Of a DNA stretch of 64,000 nt, positions 1 to 5,830 are shown in pieces. The first letter of the stretch is position 1. Every line of letters begins with the position of its first letter. The position numbers were made by a program, and so were the translations under genes. The notes beneath the pieces were generated by a model. That model ran no database searches. It was not told where the DNA came from and worked only from the letters and a program-made list of their open reading frames with translations. The stretch comes from a virus, in the IMG/VR virus record IMGVR_UViG_3300047560_002175, positions 64,001-128,000 of that record; one strand, given 5' to 3'.

Positions 1-18
1 TGCTTGCATTAATGACAT
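1..18 (-). CDS. 5' end of an unidentified CDS (partial)
   Basis: An ATG at 18..16 opens a reading frame (MSLMQA) that runs off the left edge. A purine-rich AGAGAA lies about 5 nt upstream as a weak ribosome binding site. Only six codons are visible, so no function can be given. It would be transcribed with the 169-codon gene at 46..555. Confidence 0.45.
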
Positions 19-45
19 ATTGTTCTCTTTAATTATGTTGAAATG

Positions 46-555
46 TTATTTACCTAGGTCTTTAAATGATGGAACTTGATATTGCCACCAGTTAGGTAAC
101 TTTGATACGCCTTTTGGCATAAATCTTGGAGTTCCATCTAATTCAAATGGAATTTCAATTGTTGACTTTAGTCCTATTTTTTCATGAGCTTCTTTTGGGA
201 TCATAAAAAAGTAATATGAGTTATTTATTCTTTCATAAACTTGAACACATAACGTTCCAGTTTTATTATGTACATTTGAAATTGGAGCAGTATAGCTTCT
301 TTTATTATTACTAAATCTAACAGTTGATAATTTTGCATCATTGCCATTATCTAAGTCATATTGATCTTCAGAAACAACAGTATGTCCACCAACTGCTGCA
401 ATTGCGTGTTCAAATGCAGTAGACACTTGTAATATTCCTAAACCAAGTAAATTGTCAATTGTCCATTGATCCATTTTATCATATCCAGGAATAAGGTGTC
501 TAAAATTATCAAAATGTGCTACATCTAAAACTACGTTTTCTAATTTTGTTGTCAT
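46..555 (-). CDS. hypothetical protein, 169 aa
   Basis: This is a soluble 169-residue protein with no signal peptide or membrane segment, and I do not recognise the family with certainty. The middle (about residues 60-120) has a DLDNGNDAKLSTVRF stretch followed by hydrophobic strands and a CVQVYER motif. That spacing is loosely reminiscent of PD-(D/E)XK nucleases, but the residues do not fit well enough to call it. It is the first gene behind a strong host-type promoter at 594..621. Confidence 0.75.
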   Translation of the reverse strand: MTTKLENVVLDVAHFDNFRHLIPGYDKMDQWTIDNLLGLGILQVSTAFEHAIAAVGGHTVVSEDQYDLDNGNDAKLSTVRFSNNKRSYTAPISNVHNKTGTLCVQVYERINNSYYFFMIPKEAHEKIGLKSTIEIPFELDGTPRFMPKGVSKLPNWWQYQVPSFKDLGK

Positions 556-593
556 AATATTTAATGTGTTTTGTTATGTTTAAAAAAAAGTAT

Positions 594-621
594 ATTATAA
601 TTTCTTTTTATCTTTTGTCAA
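594..621 (-). promoter_or_regulatory. sigma70-type promoter
   Basis: TTGACA and TATAAT are separated by 16 nt, about 40 nt upstream of the 169-codon gene. Both hexamers match the consensus exactly, so host RNA polymerase should read it without phage factors. It separates this gene from the tRNA-Gly transcript. Confidence 0.8.
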
Positions 622-639
622 GCTTTTTTTTAAAATTAT

Positions 640-713
640 TGGAGCGGGATACGAGACTCGAACTCGTTTGGATAGCTTGGAAGGCTATTGCACAACCTAT
701 ATGCCAATCCCGC
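640..713 (-). tRNA. tRNA-Gly(UCC)
   Basis: A complete cloverleaf with acceptor GCGGGAT/ATCCCGC, anticodon loop CUUCCAA (anticodon UCC at 681..679), a GUUCGAG T loop, discriminator U and an encoded CCA. It reads GGA codons. The phage also encodes a short GlyRS-like protein at 2771..3427. Confidence 0.95.
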
Positions 714-725
714 AGATGATATAAC

Positions 726-780
726 TGGATGCATTTTTAGTTTCACCAATTGAAATATTAAAAATGGCTGTTAGCATCCA
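726..780 (-). ncRNA. short RNA module with UAACAGC bulge (module a)
   Basis: A 7-bp helix TGGATGC/GCATCCA encloses a one-sided bulge (UAACAGCC), a second helix ATTTTTA/TAAAAAT and an inner hairpin TTTC-AATTGGT-GAAA that resembles a tRNA D arm. The same plan recurs at 807..858 and in about ten other places in the tRNA region with different helix sequences. The role is unknown. It lies between the Gly and Pro tRNA genes. Confidence 0.5.
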
Positions 781-806
781 AAAATTGTTGTATGCGAACA
801 CTAAAC

Positions 807-858
807 TGAATGCATTTACTTTCGCCAATGAAATTAAAAGTTATGCTGTTAGCATTCA
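807..858 (-). ncRNA. short RNA module with UAACAGC bulge (module b)
   Basis: This is a diverged copy of the neighbouring module at 726..780. The outer helix is TGAATGC/GCATTCA, followed by the UAACAGCA bulge and an inner ACTTT/AAAGT helix capped by a D-arm-like loop. The outer helix has changed relative to module a while keeping all seven pairs, which supports a real RNA structure. The spacers after both modules are also similar, pointing to a tandem duplication. Confidence 0.5.
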
Positions 859-884
859 AAAACTATAGTATTCGCGTACTATGT

Positions 885-961
885 TGGTCGGGGTAACACG
901 ATTTGAACATGCGACCTATCCGCCCCAAACGGATCGCTCTACCAAGCTGAGCTATACCCCG
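885..961 (-). tRNA. tRNA-Pro(UGG)
   Basis: A cloverleaf with acceptor CGGGGTA/TACCCCG, anticodon stem ATCCG/CGGAT, loop UUUGGGG (anticodon UGG), discriminator A and encoded CCA. The 5' end lies just downstream of the pth2 stop codon, so it is probably cut from the pth2 transcript. Confidence 0.95.
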
Positions 962-969
962 GTAATTCT

Positions 970-1371
970 TTATAACAATTTTAAATGACCTGTTACTGGG
1001 TCAATCTTCTCAGGATAGTCTGGACCTATTGCTAAACATGTTAGAGTTGGGACTCCATTAAATTCAGTCAATCCTGCATCTTTAATTAGTTTTGTATTTA
1101 ATCCATGTTCTAATGCTTCTGAGAAAATATTAAGCAATTCTGCTTCACTATTTACATAAACACAGACTTTTTTAAATCTACCTCTAAGCCATTCTTCAAC
1201 TGGCTTGTTTACAGCTAAATTATAATAAGCATCTTTGTCTGCAGTTGCAGGATACATTTGCCCATAATTTAAAATTGCACCTAGTGAAGCATGGCTAGTT
1301 TGAGCAACGATTTTACCTTTACGCATGTTAAGGTCTTTTCGTACTACTATTACTTGTTTAGGTTCTGACAT
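970..1371 (-). CDS. pth2: peptidyl-tRNA hydrolase, PTH2 family
   Basis: Pth2 releases peptides from peptidyl-tRNA that has dropped off the ribosome. The 133-residue protein carries the PTH2 signature near its N-terminus (VIVVRKDLNMRKGKIVAQTSHAS), close to the family form with Arg-Asp-Leu, Met, Gly-Lys, Gln and His-Ala. PTH2 is the archaeal/eukaryotic-type enzyme and differs from the bacterial Pth1 fold. It lies in the tRNA cluster, directly upstream of tRNA-Pro. Together with tmRNA at 15387..15756 it suggests that stalled-ribosome rescue matters for this phage. Confidence 0.85.
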   Translation of the reverse strand: MSEPKQVIVVRKDLNMRKGKIVAQTSHASLGAILNYGQMYPATADKDAYYNLAVNKPVEEWLRGRFKKVCVYVNSEAELLNIFSEALEHGLNTKLIKDAGLTEFNGVPTLTCLAIGPDYPEKIDPVTGHLKLL

Positions 1372-1374
1372 ATA

Positions 1375-1746
1375 TTATTCACAATTCCATCTACGTCTTG
1401 CTTTACAAATTGGTTTATCTGGATTAGATGAACAATCTATATGATGCATTTTCTTTTGTCCATTTGATCTTGCACAAAAACTTTTACGACGTTTTGAATC
1501 TTTACTACCTTTCTTTAATTTACTTGGATCGGTAGTTACTGCTGTTTTTAATTTTGATCCTGGATTTTCTTTTCGATAAGCACTAACTGCTTTTTTACTC
1601 ATTCCATCAGTACCATCTTTTTTATTTACTGATTGCCAATCTTCATTAGCAGGAACACAGTTAGGAACTGTTTTTTTATTCTTCTTTTTGGTACCAACTT
1701 GTTTGTACCCTTTCCAACACGGATCTGTTATTTCAAAAATTTTCAT
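1375..1746 (-). CDS. small basic protein with capsid-targeting-like N-terminus
   Basis: A 123-residue, Lys/Arg/Cys-rich protein. It has a CWKGYKQVGTKKK stretch, an ENPGSKL-TAVT segment and a C-terminal RRKSFCARSNG..RRRWNCE region. I recall this combination as a conserved small protein of marine T4-like phages with no assigned role. Its first residues (MKIFEIT) match the MKI-x-E-I start shared by five other genes here and resemble the T4 internal-protein targeting peptide. A late box lies upstream (1767..1774). Packaging in the virion head is inferred. Confidence 0.75.
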   Translation of the reverse strand: MKIFEITDPCWKGYKQVGTKKKNKKTVPNCVPANEDWQSVNKKDGTDGMSKKAVSAYRKENPGSKLKTAVTTDPSKLKKGSKDSKRRKSFCARSNGQKKMHHIDCSSNPDKPICKARRRWNCE

Positions 1747-1766
1747 ATTGTTGCCTCACTTTTATA

Positions 1767-1774
1767 GTATTTAG
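1767..1774 (-). promoter_or_regulatory. late promoter box CTAAATAC
   Basis: CTAAATAC lies 21 nt upstream of the ATG of the 123-codon gene. It matches the T4 late consensus TATAAATA at the AAATA core and is identical to boxes before other structural or internal genes in this window. Confidence 0.6.
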
Positions 1775-1789
1775 TGAAGCAACACTATA

Positions 1790-2059
1790 TTATTTTAACA
1801 TTGCTTTATCAAACAAGCTGTTTAATTTGGTATTGTAATCATTAAACTTGCCATCAAGTAATTTACAATGATTTAAGCATTGTTCTTGTTGTTGTGATAG
1901 AATACTTACTTTACCTTCAACTTCTGTAACTTCTTTTACAATTGCAGTATCGTGAGCTTCAAGTTTTGAAACACGACCTGTTACTGCATCTAAATCACCA
2001 GTTGATGCACAACCAGTTACAAGTACAGCTAATGCTGAAATTAAAAATAATTGTTTCAT
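1790..2059 (-). CDS. small lipoprotein with coiled coil
   Basis: An 89-residue protein with a lipoprotein signal peptide ending in the lipobox LVTGC, so the mature chain would start at the lipidated Cys of CASTGDLD. The rest is predicted to be a continuous helix or coiled coil rich in Glu, Lys and Gln, with two Cys residues (CLNHC) that could form a disulfide. Phage lipoproteins often act at the outer membrane, for example in superinfection exclusion or as lysis helpers. That role is only a guess here. Confidence 0.75.
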   Translation of the reverse strand: MKQLFLISALAVLVTGCASTGDLDAVTGRVSKLEAHDTAIVKEVTEVEGKVSILSQQQEQCLNHCKLLDGKFNDYNTKLNSLFDKAMLK

Positions 2060-2079
2060 TTCTTTTCCTCTTTGTTATA

Positions 2080-2169
2080 TGGCGGAAGAAGTGAGATTCG
2101 AACTCACGGACGGGACTAACCGTCGACAGTTTTCAAGACTGCTGCTTTAAGCCACTCAGCCACTCTTCC
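2080..2169 (-). tRNA. tRNA-Ser(UGA)
   Basis: A type II tRNA with a long variable arm. Acceptor is GGAAGAG, anticodon loop CUUGAAA gives UGA, discriminator is G and CCA is encoded. It reads UCA codons. Confidence 0.95.
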
Positions 2170-2178
2170 TGTTTATTT

Positions 2179-2265
2179 TGGCGGAAGGTATAGGGTTCGA
2201 ACCTATACAACGGTTACCCGTTGACAGATTAGCAATCTGCTCCATTACCATTCTGGCAACCTTCC
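2179..2265 (-). tRNA. tRNA-Ser(GCU)
   Basis: A type II tRNA with acceptor GGAAGGT, anticodon loop UUGCUAA (GCU), a long variable arm, discriminator G and encoded CCA. It reads AGC and AGU codons. It lies 9 nt upstream of the other Ser tRNA. Confidence 0.95.
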
Positions 2266-2273
2266 TAACTATC

Positions 2274-2348
2274 TGGAGCCTCTTCCCAGAATCGAACTGA
2301 GATCTAAAGATTACAAGTCAATTGTAATAACCATTATACTAAAGAGGC
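2274..2348 (-). tRNA. tRNA-Thr(UGU)
   Basis: Acceptor GCCTCTT/AAGAGGC, anticodon loop CUUGUAA (UGU), T arm CTCAG-TTCGATT-CTGGG, discriminator U and encoded CCA. The anticodon stem has two T-T mismatches, so this copy may be less stable than usual. Confidence 0.88.
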
Positions 2349-2353
2349 AATAA

Positions 2354-2393
2354 CTATTATTAAAGCATCTTTTATTTAGTGCTTTAATAATAG
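2354..2393 (-). repeat. perfect 14-bp inverted repeat (RNA hairpin)
   Basis: CTATTATTAAAGCA and its exact complement are separated by 12 nt, between the 23S-like RNA and tRNA-Thr. There is no U run, so it is more likely a processing or stability hairpin than a terminator. A very similar AT-rich hairpin precedes the tmRNA (15757..15795). Confidence 0.6.
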
Positions 2394-2463
2394 CTATCAT
2401 TTAAAAATGACAACTATTATCTAGGAAGATCCTATGTTAAAAAAACCTGGTACTATTTTGTTG

Positions 2464-2766
<303 letters not shown>

Positions 2767-2770
2767 CTTT

Positions 2771-3427
2771 TTATTTTTGTGAAAGTTGCATTGCAACGAG
2801 TCTATCTAAACCAATAGCAACTTCAAACACCATACCGTGTTCCCAGTCTTTTCTTACAGAACAACCTGCAACTTCCAAATCACCCATCATCCAATCTAAT
2901 GTTTTTTCGGAATAGTGGGGCAGTTCATCAGCTTCTACAATACGGCCGCCGTAAGCATTAGTTAATGCTTCTAATGCAGTTTCAATATACGGTGCTTTTG
3001 TATCATTACCGCAAAACAACTGGAATTCTAATTGGTAAAACTGTACTAAACGTAACTTACTAGCTCGCATTGTTTCAGCGTTGACTTCGTCTCTAAACGA
3101 TAAACCAACTTGCCACAAGCAAAGCGGAAGTTCTTTAACATTAAAGTTTGGGTGTAAAATGTTAAATGCTTCAAAAGTACCTGCAGTAGTTTCTGGACGC
3201 AAATAACCACGTTTTGTCTCAATTAGTTCAAACCCTACATCAATGTGCGATTGCAACGTTGCAGCAGGAGTTAGAATTGGTGTTTCTACACGCGCCATTC
3301 GTACTGCTCTGTTTAGCTTGTTCCATTCACTGTACAACAAATGCGGAATTTCTCTAATTAGTGTTTCACGTCGGATAATTTCCTGTTCATTCCACATTAC
3401 AGTCGCATTTGAAAAACATTTTTGCAT
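2771..3427 (-). CDS. short class II aminoacyl-tRNA synthetase, GlyRS-like
   Basis: The 218-residue protein carries the class II core of a glycyl-tRNA synthetase. It has a motif 1-like segment (MARVETPILTP), the GlyRS motif GYLRPETTAGTFEAFN, motif 2 (FRDEV....RLVQFYQLEFQLF) and motif 3 (VFEVAIGLDRL). The family form is YLRPETAQGIF. It ends right after motif 3, so the C-terminal anticodon-binding domain is absent. Known GlyRS of this type are several hundred residues long. It could charge the phage tRNA-Gly, act on tRNA-like modules that lack anticodon arms, or be a paralogue with another job. A sigma70-type promoter lies directly upstream. Confidence 0.75.
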   Translation of the reverse strand: MQKCFSNATVMWNEQEIIRRETLIREIPHLLYSEWNKLNRAVRMARVETPILTPAATLQSHIDVGFELIETKRGYLRPETTAGTFEAFNILHPNFNVKELPLCLWQVGLSFRDEVNAETMRASKLRLVQFYQLEFQLFCGNDTKAPYIETALEALTNAYGGRIVEADELPHYSEKTLDWMMGDLEVAGCSVRKDWEHGMVFEVAIGLDRLVAMQLSQK

Positions 3428-3457
3428 AGTAGCTCCTACTAGTTAATTAAAATAAAC

Positions 3458-3485
3458 ATTATACACTAAAATATTAAGATGTCAA
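3458..3485 (-). promoter_or_regulatory. sigma70-type promoter
   Basis: TTGACA and TATAAT with a 16-nt spacer, 31 nt upstream of the GlyRS-like start. It should drive the GlyRS-like gene, the 23S-like RNA and the Thr/Ser tRNAs as one transcript. Confidence 0.8.
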
Positions 3486-3512
3486 CTATTACTACATCCT
3501 AATAAACTTGTT

Positions 3513-3589
3513 TGGCTGGATAGGCAGGGCTCGAACCTGCGACCCGCTGATTAACAGTCAACTGCTACTACCAACTGAGCTACTATCCA
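3513..3589 (-). tRNA. tRNA-Asn(GUU)
   Basis: Acceptor TGGATAG/CTATCCA, anticodon loop CUGUUAA (GUU), T arm CGCAG-GTTCGAG-type loop, discriminator G and encoded CCA. Confidence 0.93.
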
Positions 3590-3624
3590 ATAAATCTTTT
3601 AACTACTTATTTATCTTCGTTATT

Positions 3625-3701
3625 TGGTGGGCCACCCGGGACTTGAACCCGGAACCTGCCGATTATGAGTCGGATGCTCTAACCAATTGAGCTAAAGGCC
3701 C
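3625..3701 (-). tRNA. tRNA with CAU anticodon (Met or Ile2)
   Basis: Acceptor GGGCCTT, anticodon loop CUCAUAA (CAU), discriminator A and encoded CCA. The acceptor and D arm resemble tRNA-Ile2, in which C34 is changed to lysidine, more than elongator Met. Identity cannot be settled from sequence alone. A second CAU tRNA is at 5961..6036. Confidence 0.9.
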
Positions 3702-3712
3702 TTAATAAATAT

Positions 3713-3860
3713 ACCTAAGGATGGATTCGAACCATCACCTCCTCGGATTTGCAAGGCAATTCTGTTGCGCCTAACCATATCGCGTTTATGGTATCATTGG
3801 CATTACAGGTTGTGGACGTGTATCAATAACGTCTGCTCTAACCAATTGAGCTACTTAGGT
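3713..3860 (-). tRNA. interrupted tRNA gene (possible Ile GAU) with about 70 nt of extra sequence
   Basis: The ends are a normal tRNA: acceptor ACCTAAG/CTTAGGT, U8-A9, D arm GCTC-AATTGGTTA-GAGC and T arm GATGG-TTCGAAT-CCATC. Between D arm and T arm lie 98 nt instead of about 23. They hold a GACGT/ACGTC hairpin whose loop contains UGAU, a motif CCTGTAA, a hairpin ACCATA-AACGCGA-TATGGT, and TTAGG..CAACAG. These motifs resemble the flanks of the permuted modules, so this may be the same insertion in unpermuted form. No CCA is encoded. The anticodon is uncertain. Confidence 0.55.
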
Positions 3861-3865
3861 GTAAC

Positions 3866-3940
3866 TGGCGTCGCTACGGGGAATTGAACCCCGGTTGCAA
3901 GGATGAAAACCTTGTGTCCTAACCACTAGACGATAGCGAC
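3866..3940 (-). tRNA. tRNA-Glu(UUC)
   Basis: Acceptor GTCGCTA/TAGCGAC, anticodon stem CAAGG/CCTTG, loop UUUUCAU (UUC), T arm CGGGG-TTCAATT-CCCCG, discriminator G and encoded CCA. Confidence 0.95.
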
Positions 3941-3951
3941 AAATTATATTA

Positions 3952-4042
3952 AAACACACTACTACACGGAATCGAACCGTATCACTGACTCCGCGCCAGC
4001 TAGTGTTCCACACCCACGTTGATCAAACGCTGTAATGTGTTT
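3952..4042 (-). ncRNA. tRNA-like module with T arm
   Basis: A 7-bp helix AAACACA/TGTGTTT followed by UUACAGCG encloses a small hairpin (GCGT-TTGATCA-ACGT, whose loop could read GAU). It also has a CTAGCTGG..CAG stem region and a clear T arm TACGG-TTCGATT-CCGTG. There is no recognisable D arm in the usual place. The outer helix and ACAGC motif place it in the module family of this region. Function and amino-acid identity are unknown. Confidence 0.45.
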
Positions 4043-4060
4043 AAATATAACAACTTTAAC

Positions 4061-4145
4061 AGAATAGCTTGCTCAACCATTGAGCTTTATCGCTAAGATA
4101 GCAATAATGGAATCGAACCATTAAATAATTTGCTGTGACTATTCT
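4061..4145 (-). tRNA. circularly permuted tRNA body without anticodon arm
   Basis: Order along the transcript: T arm AATGG-TTCGATT-CCATT, acceptor 3' strand ATTGCTA, three-nt loop TCT, acceptor 5' strand TAGCGAT, two nt, then D arm GCTC-AATGGTT-GAGC. The spacings (7-nt acceptor strands, two nt for positions 8-9) are exactly those of a tRNA cut open between D and T arms and closed through the acceptor end. No anticodon arm is present. The unit is flanked by AGAATAG/CTATTCT and has the UCACAGCA bulge. The next upstream module (4155..4210) holds only an anticodon arm. Confidence 0.6.
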
Positions 4146-4154
4146 TTATTAAAC

Positions 4155-4210
4155 AGGATAGAATTTATTTCAGATTAAGAGTCCAATTTAAATTATGCTG
4201 TTACTATCCT
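4155..4210 (-). ncRNA. anticodon-arm module, Lys(CUU)-like
   Basis: The outer helix AGGATAG/CTATCCT, bulge UAACAGCAU and second helix AATTTA/TAAATT enclose a perfect 5-bp anticodon arm TTGGA-CTCTTAA-TCTGA. The loop has U33 and anticodon CUU (Lys AAG). Nothing else of a tRNA is present. Its helix can also pair with the flank of the neighbouring body module (AGGATAG with CTATTCT), so the two could supply the two parts of one tRNA-Lys. This is inferred. Confidence 0.5.
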
Positions 4211-4214
4211 AAAC

Positions 4215-4288
4215 TGGCAGTCCCTGCAGGTATCGAACCTACGCTAGCAGAATCAAAATCTGCTGTGCTACCATTACACCAAGGAACA
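4215..4288 (-). tRNA. tRNA-Gln(UUG)
   Basis: Anticodon arm GCAGA-TTTTGAT-TCTGC (UUG), T arm GTAGG-TTCGATA-CCTGC, acceptor TGTTCCT/AGGGACT with a mismatch at the first pair, discriminator G and encoded CCA. Confidence 0.9.
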
Positions 4289-4295
4289 CTAATAT

Positions 4296-4381
4296 TGGTG
4301 GTTGCTGTTAGATTCGAACTAACGAAGCACTAAGGCGACAGATTTACAGTCTGCTGGTTTTAACCACTCACCCAAACAACC
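4296..4381 (-). tRNA. tRNA-Tyr(GUA)
   Basis: A type II tRNA with anticodon loop CUGUAAA (GUA), a long variable arm, T arm GTTAG-TTCGAAT-CTAAC, discriminator A and encoded CCA. It begins 12 nt after the stop of the 77-codon gene and would be cut from that mRNA. Confidence 0.93.
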
Positions 4382-4392
4382 ATGTTCTTTAT

Positions 4393-4626
4393 TTATACAA
4401 GTTCTTGATCGTTATGTGCAGTTTCGACTAAGTCTAATACACCTAACTTTCTCAAACGTTTTTCTAAAACTTTCAATCTATTTCTAATCTTAGATTTGTC
4501 ACGTGGACGACCTGTTTTTTCAAGTAACTCTTTAACTTGTGCTAAGTTTAAAGGTTTAAGTCTTGGGCGACCGTTACGTGTTAGTTTAGGATTAGCTGTT
4601 CTGTTTGCTTTACTAATTGTAGACAT
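4393..4626 (-). CDS. small basic protein, 77 aa
   Basis: A lysine- and arginine-rich 77-residue protein with two GRPR motifs (NGRPRLKP and TGRPRDKS) that recall AT-hook DNA- or RNA-binding segments, then a helical C-terminal half. It overlaps the end of the upstream gene by 14 nt and is followed at once by tRNA-Tyr. No family recognised. Confidence 0.7.
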   Translation of the reverse strand: MSTISKANRTANPKLTRNGRPRLKPLNLAQVKELLEKTGRPRDKSKIRNRLKVLEKRLRKLGVLDLVETAHNDQELV

Positions 4627-4978
4627 GTTTTTCCTTTACTTTATTAATCATAGTGGTTAGCTGTTCATTAGTAAAATGATCAGGAACATTTATATGAAAA
4701 ATGTTTCTGCCATCTTGTTTTTCAACTTGAACAATATCCTTAGTTTCTTCTACATCAATGTTTTCTACAAGTTCAATTGAAGTTGTATTTGACATTATAA
4801 CTAAGTTTGCAGGTTCTACATGTTTAGCAAACGTAGTCTTAATATTTTCCATATATTCCATAGCATGTCTTGCTGGCATATTACCTACATCAACTTTAAC
4901 TATTAGAATACTGTTTTCAGTTAGTTTTTGCTTATCTAAAATCTGTATTGAATTTTCACTTAATTCTATTGTTTGCAT
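4613..4978 (-). CDS. hypothetical protein, 121 aa
   Basis: An acidic, soluble protein with alternating strand-like and helical segments (SILIVKVDVGNMP, NLVIMSNT). No known motif was found. It is first in a transcript with the 77-codon gene and the Tyr-to-Asn tRNA array, behind the promoter at 5007..5034. Confidence 0.7.
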   Translation of the reverse strand: MQTIELSENSIQILDKQKLTENSILIVKVDVGNMPARHAMEYMENIKTTFAKHVEPANLVIMSNTTSIELVENIDVEETKDIVQVEKQDGRNIFHINVPDHFTNEQLTTMINKVKEKHVYN

Positions 4979-5006
4979 ATTTGCCTTTGTTATTTAGTAT
5001 GTGTAT

Positions 5007-5034
5007 ATTATACACGTTTAAAACTAGTTGTCAA
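5007..5034 (-). promoter_or_regulatory. sigma70-type promoter with a late-type box downstream
   Basis: TTGACA, 16-nt spacer, TATAAT. The -35 hexamer overlaps the last codons of the upstream 54-codon gene. The leader continues with ATACACATACTAAATAAC, which includes a TAAATA box at 4990..4997, so it may be read both early and late. Confidence 0.75.
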
Positions 5035-5188
5035 GTAAATAATTTTTGTATTCTTGTTTAATTAAATCTTCAATAGCAGCACTTACATCAATACCATTTG
5101 GATTATTCATATCTTCTTTTGCTTCTTGAGTGACATTTGTTTCAAAAAACTTATCACGCCATTCTGCATAATCTAACTTATTTGCCAT
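5024..5188 (-). CDS. small hypothetical protein, 54 aa
   Basis: An ATG at 5188..5186 opens a 54-codon frame (starts MANKLDYAEWRDKFFETNVT, ends YLLDN, TAG at 5026..5024). It is acidic and soluble. It overlaps the preceding 47-codon gene by 11 nt, typical of translational coupling. Function unknown. Confidence 0.6.
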   Translation of the reverse strand: MANKLDYAEWRDKFFETNVTQEAKEDMNNPNGIDVSAAIEDLIKQEYKNYLLDN

Positions 5189-5321
5189 GTTTCTTAAAAT
5201 CCTTAACTAAATGTTTAAGAATGTCGTGCTCAAGATTGATATGTGCAGTAATATTTTTAGTAGGTTCAAATGTCCATTTACCGTTTAACTTACGAGGTTT
5301 TTTTGGTAATTTAGTTTTCAT
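5178..5321 (-). CDS. small basic hypothetical protein, 47 aa
   Basis: A 47-codon frame (MKTKLPKKPRKLNGKWTFEP..., ending KHGK) between two other small genes and overlapping the next one. It is Lys-rich with no recognised family. The start has a weak purine-rich site (GGATAAAG). Confidence 0.55.
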   Translation of the reverse strand: MKTKLPKKPRKLNGKWTFEPTKNITAHINLEHDILKHLVKDFKKHGK

Positions 5322-5324
5322 TCT

Positions 5325-5507
5325 TTATCCTTTGTTTTTAAATTCTGCTGCAACATCGTCAATTGTTGCGTGATTGCCATGTGAATTAGAAATAAATTCT
5401 TCTTTTGGTTCTTCTTTTTCTTTTTTATTAAATATCTTATCCCAGTTTTCATCAAACTGTGATTTGCTAATGCCTAATGGGCGCATTCTACTACCTTTGC
5501 CTGCCAT
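5325..5507 (-). CDS. small hypothetical protein, 60 aa
   Basis: Starts MAGKGSRMRPLGISKSQFDE with an AAGGAGA ribosome binding site. The N-terminal GKGSRMRP..S...F..NWD pattern is one I associate with small conserved phage proteins. The charged linker (KKEKEEPKEE) and short C-terminal helix carry no function I can name. Confidence 0.65.
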   Translation of the reverse strand: MAGKGSRMRPLGISKSQFDENWDKIFNKKEKEEPKEEFISNSHGNHATIDDVAAEFKNKG

Positions 5508-5529
5508 AAAATCTCCTTAACGTATAGAT

Positions 5530-5730
5530 TTAACCCCATGTTAAACCTACAAGCATTGAATGTTTAGGATCTTTAAACTGCATCCTAACCTCTCCTTGAA
5601 AACAATGCCATTTGTAATCTTGATTATGTATCCAACCTTTTTCTCTACACCATTTTGATATTTCTAATCCTTTAGCAAAATTACCTGGTATTGTTACATA
5701 TCCATTTTCGTGTGCGTAATCTGTATTCAT
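5530..5730 (-). CDS. small hypothetical protein, 66 aa
   Basis: A compact 66-residue protein with several aromatics and a C-terminus ending in LVGLTWG. The size and the hydrophobic-aromatic tail recall the tandem small proteins at 15842..16936. It follows the RNA-module array on the same strand and is likely read from the promoter at 6572..6600. Confidence 0.6.
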   Translation of the reverse strand: MNTDYAHENGYVTIPGNFAKGLEISKWCREKGWIHNQDYKWHCFQGEVRMQFKDPKHSMLVGLTWG

Positions 5731-5753
5731 ATTTTTATTTGTAAGGTTGTTGC

Positions 5754-5816
5754 AGGATGGGATTGAGCTTTTTTAGATCCAAATTCTAACGCTTAATTGT
5801 TTGCAGTTACCATCCT
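5754..5816 (-). ncRNA. anticodon-arm module, Gln(UUG)-like
   Basis: The outer helix AGGATGG/CCATCCT with bulge UAACUGCAAACA encloses a hairpin TTAGA-ATTTGGA-TCTAA. Its seven-nt loop has U at position 33 and would read UUG (Gln). A weak second helix ATTAAGC/GCTCAAT lies between. No T or D arm is present. Same design as 4155..4210. Confidence 0.45.
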
Positions 5817-5830
5817 AAAACTTGTTTATC

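Noticed and set aside
46-555. PD-(D/E)XK nuclease call for the 169-aa protein
   Set aside because: A D..DAK-like segment is present, but the catalytic spacing and a downstream E-x-K are not convincing.
726-858. Small modules as twister or hammerhead ribozymes
   Set aside because: The UAACA start recalls twister, but the other conserved twister segments and pseudoknot strands are absent. No hammerhead CUGAUGA/GAAA core is present.
3625-3701. Assignment of the CAU tRNAs as initiator Met
   Set aside because: Neither CAU tRNA shows the initiator hallmarks of three G-C pairs at the base of the anticodon stem plus a 1-72 mismatch, so Met elongator or Ile2 is more likely.
4155-4210. Anticodon-arm modules as complete armless tRNAs like those of nematode mitochondria
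   Set aside because: The 7-bp helix plus UA looks like an acceptor and positions 8-9. However, the same helix and bulge also enclose whole permuted tRNAs, the D-arm-like modules have no valid anticodon loop, and no CCA or consistent discriminator follows.
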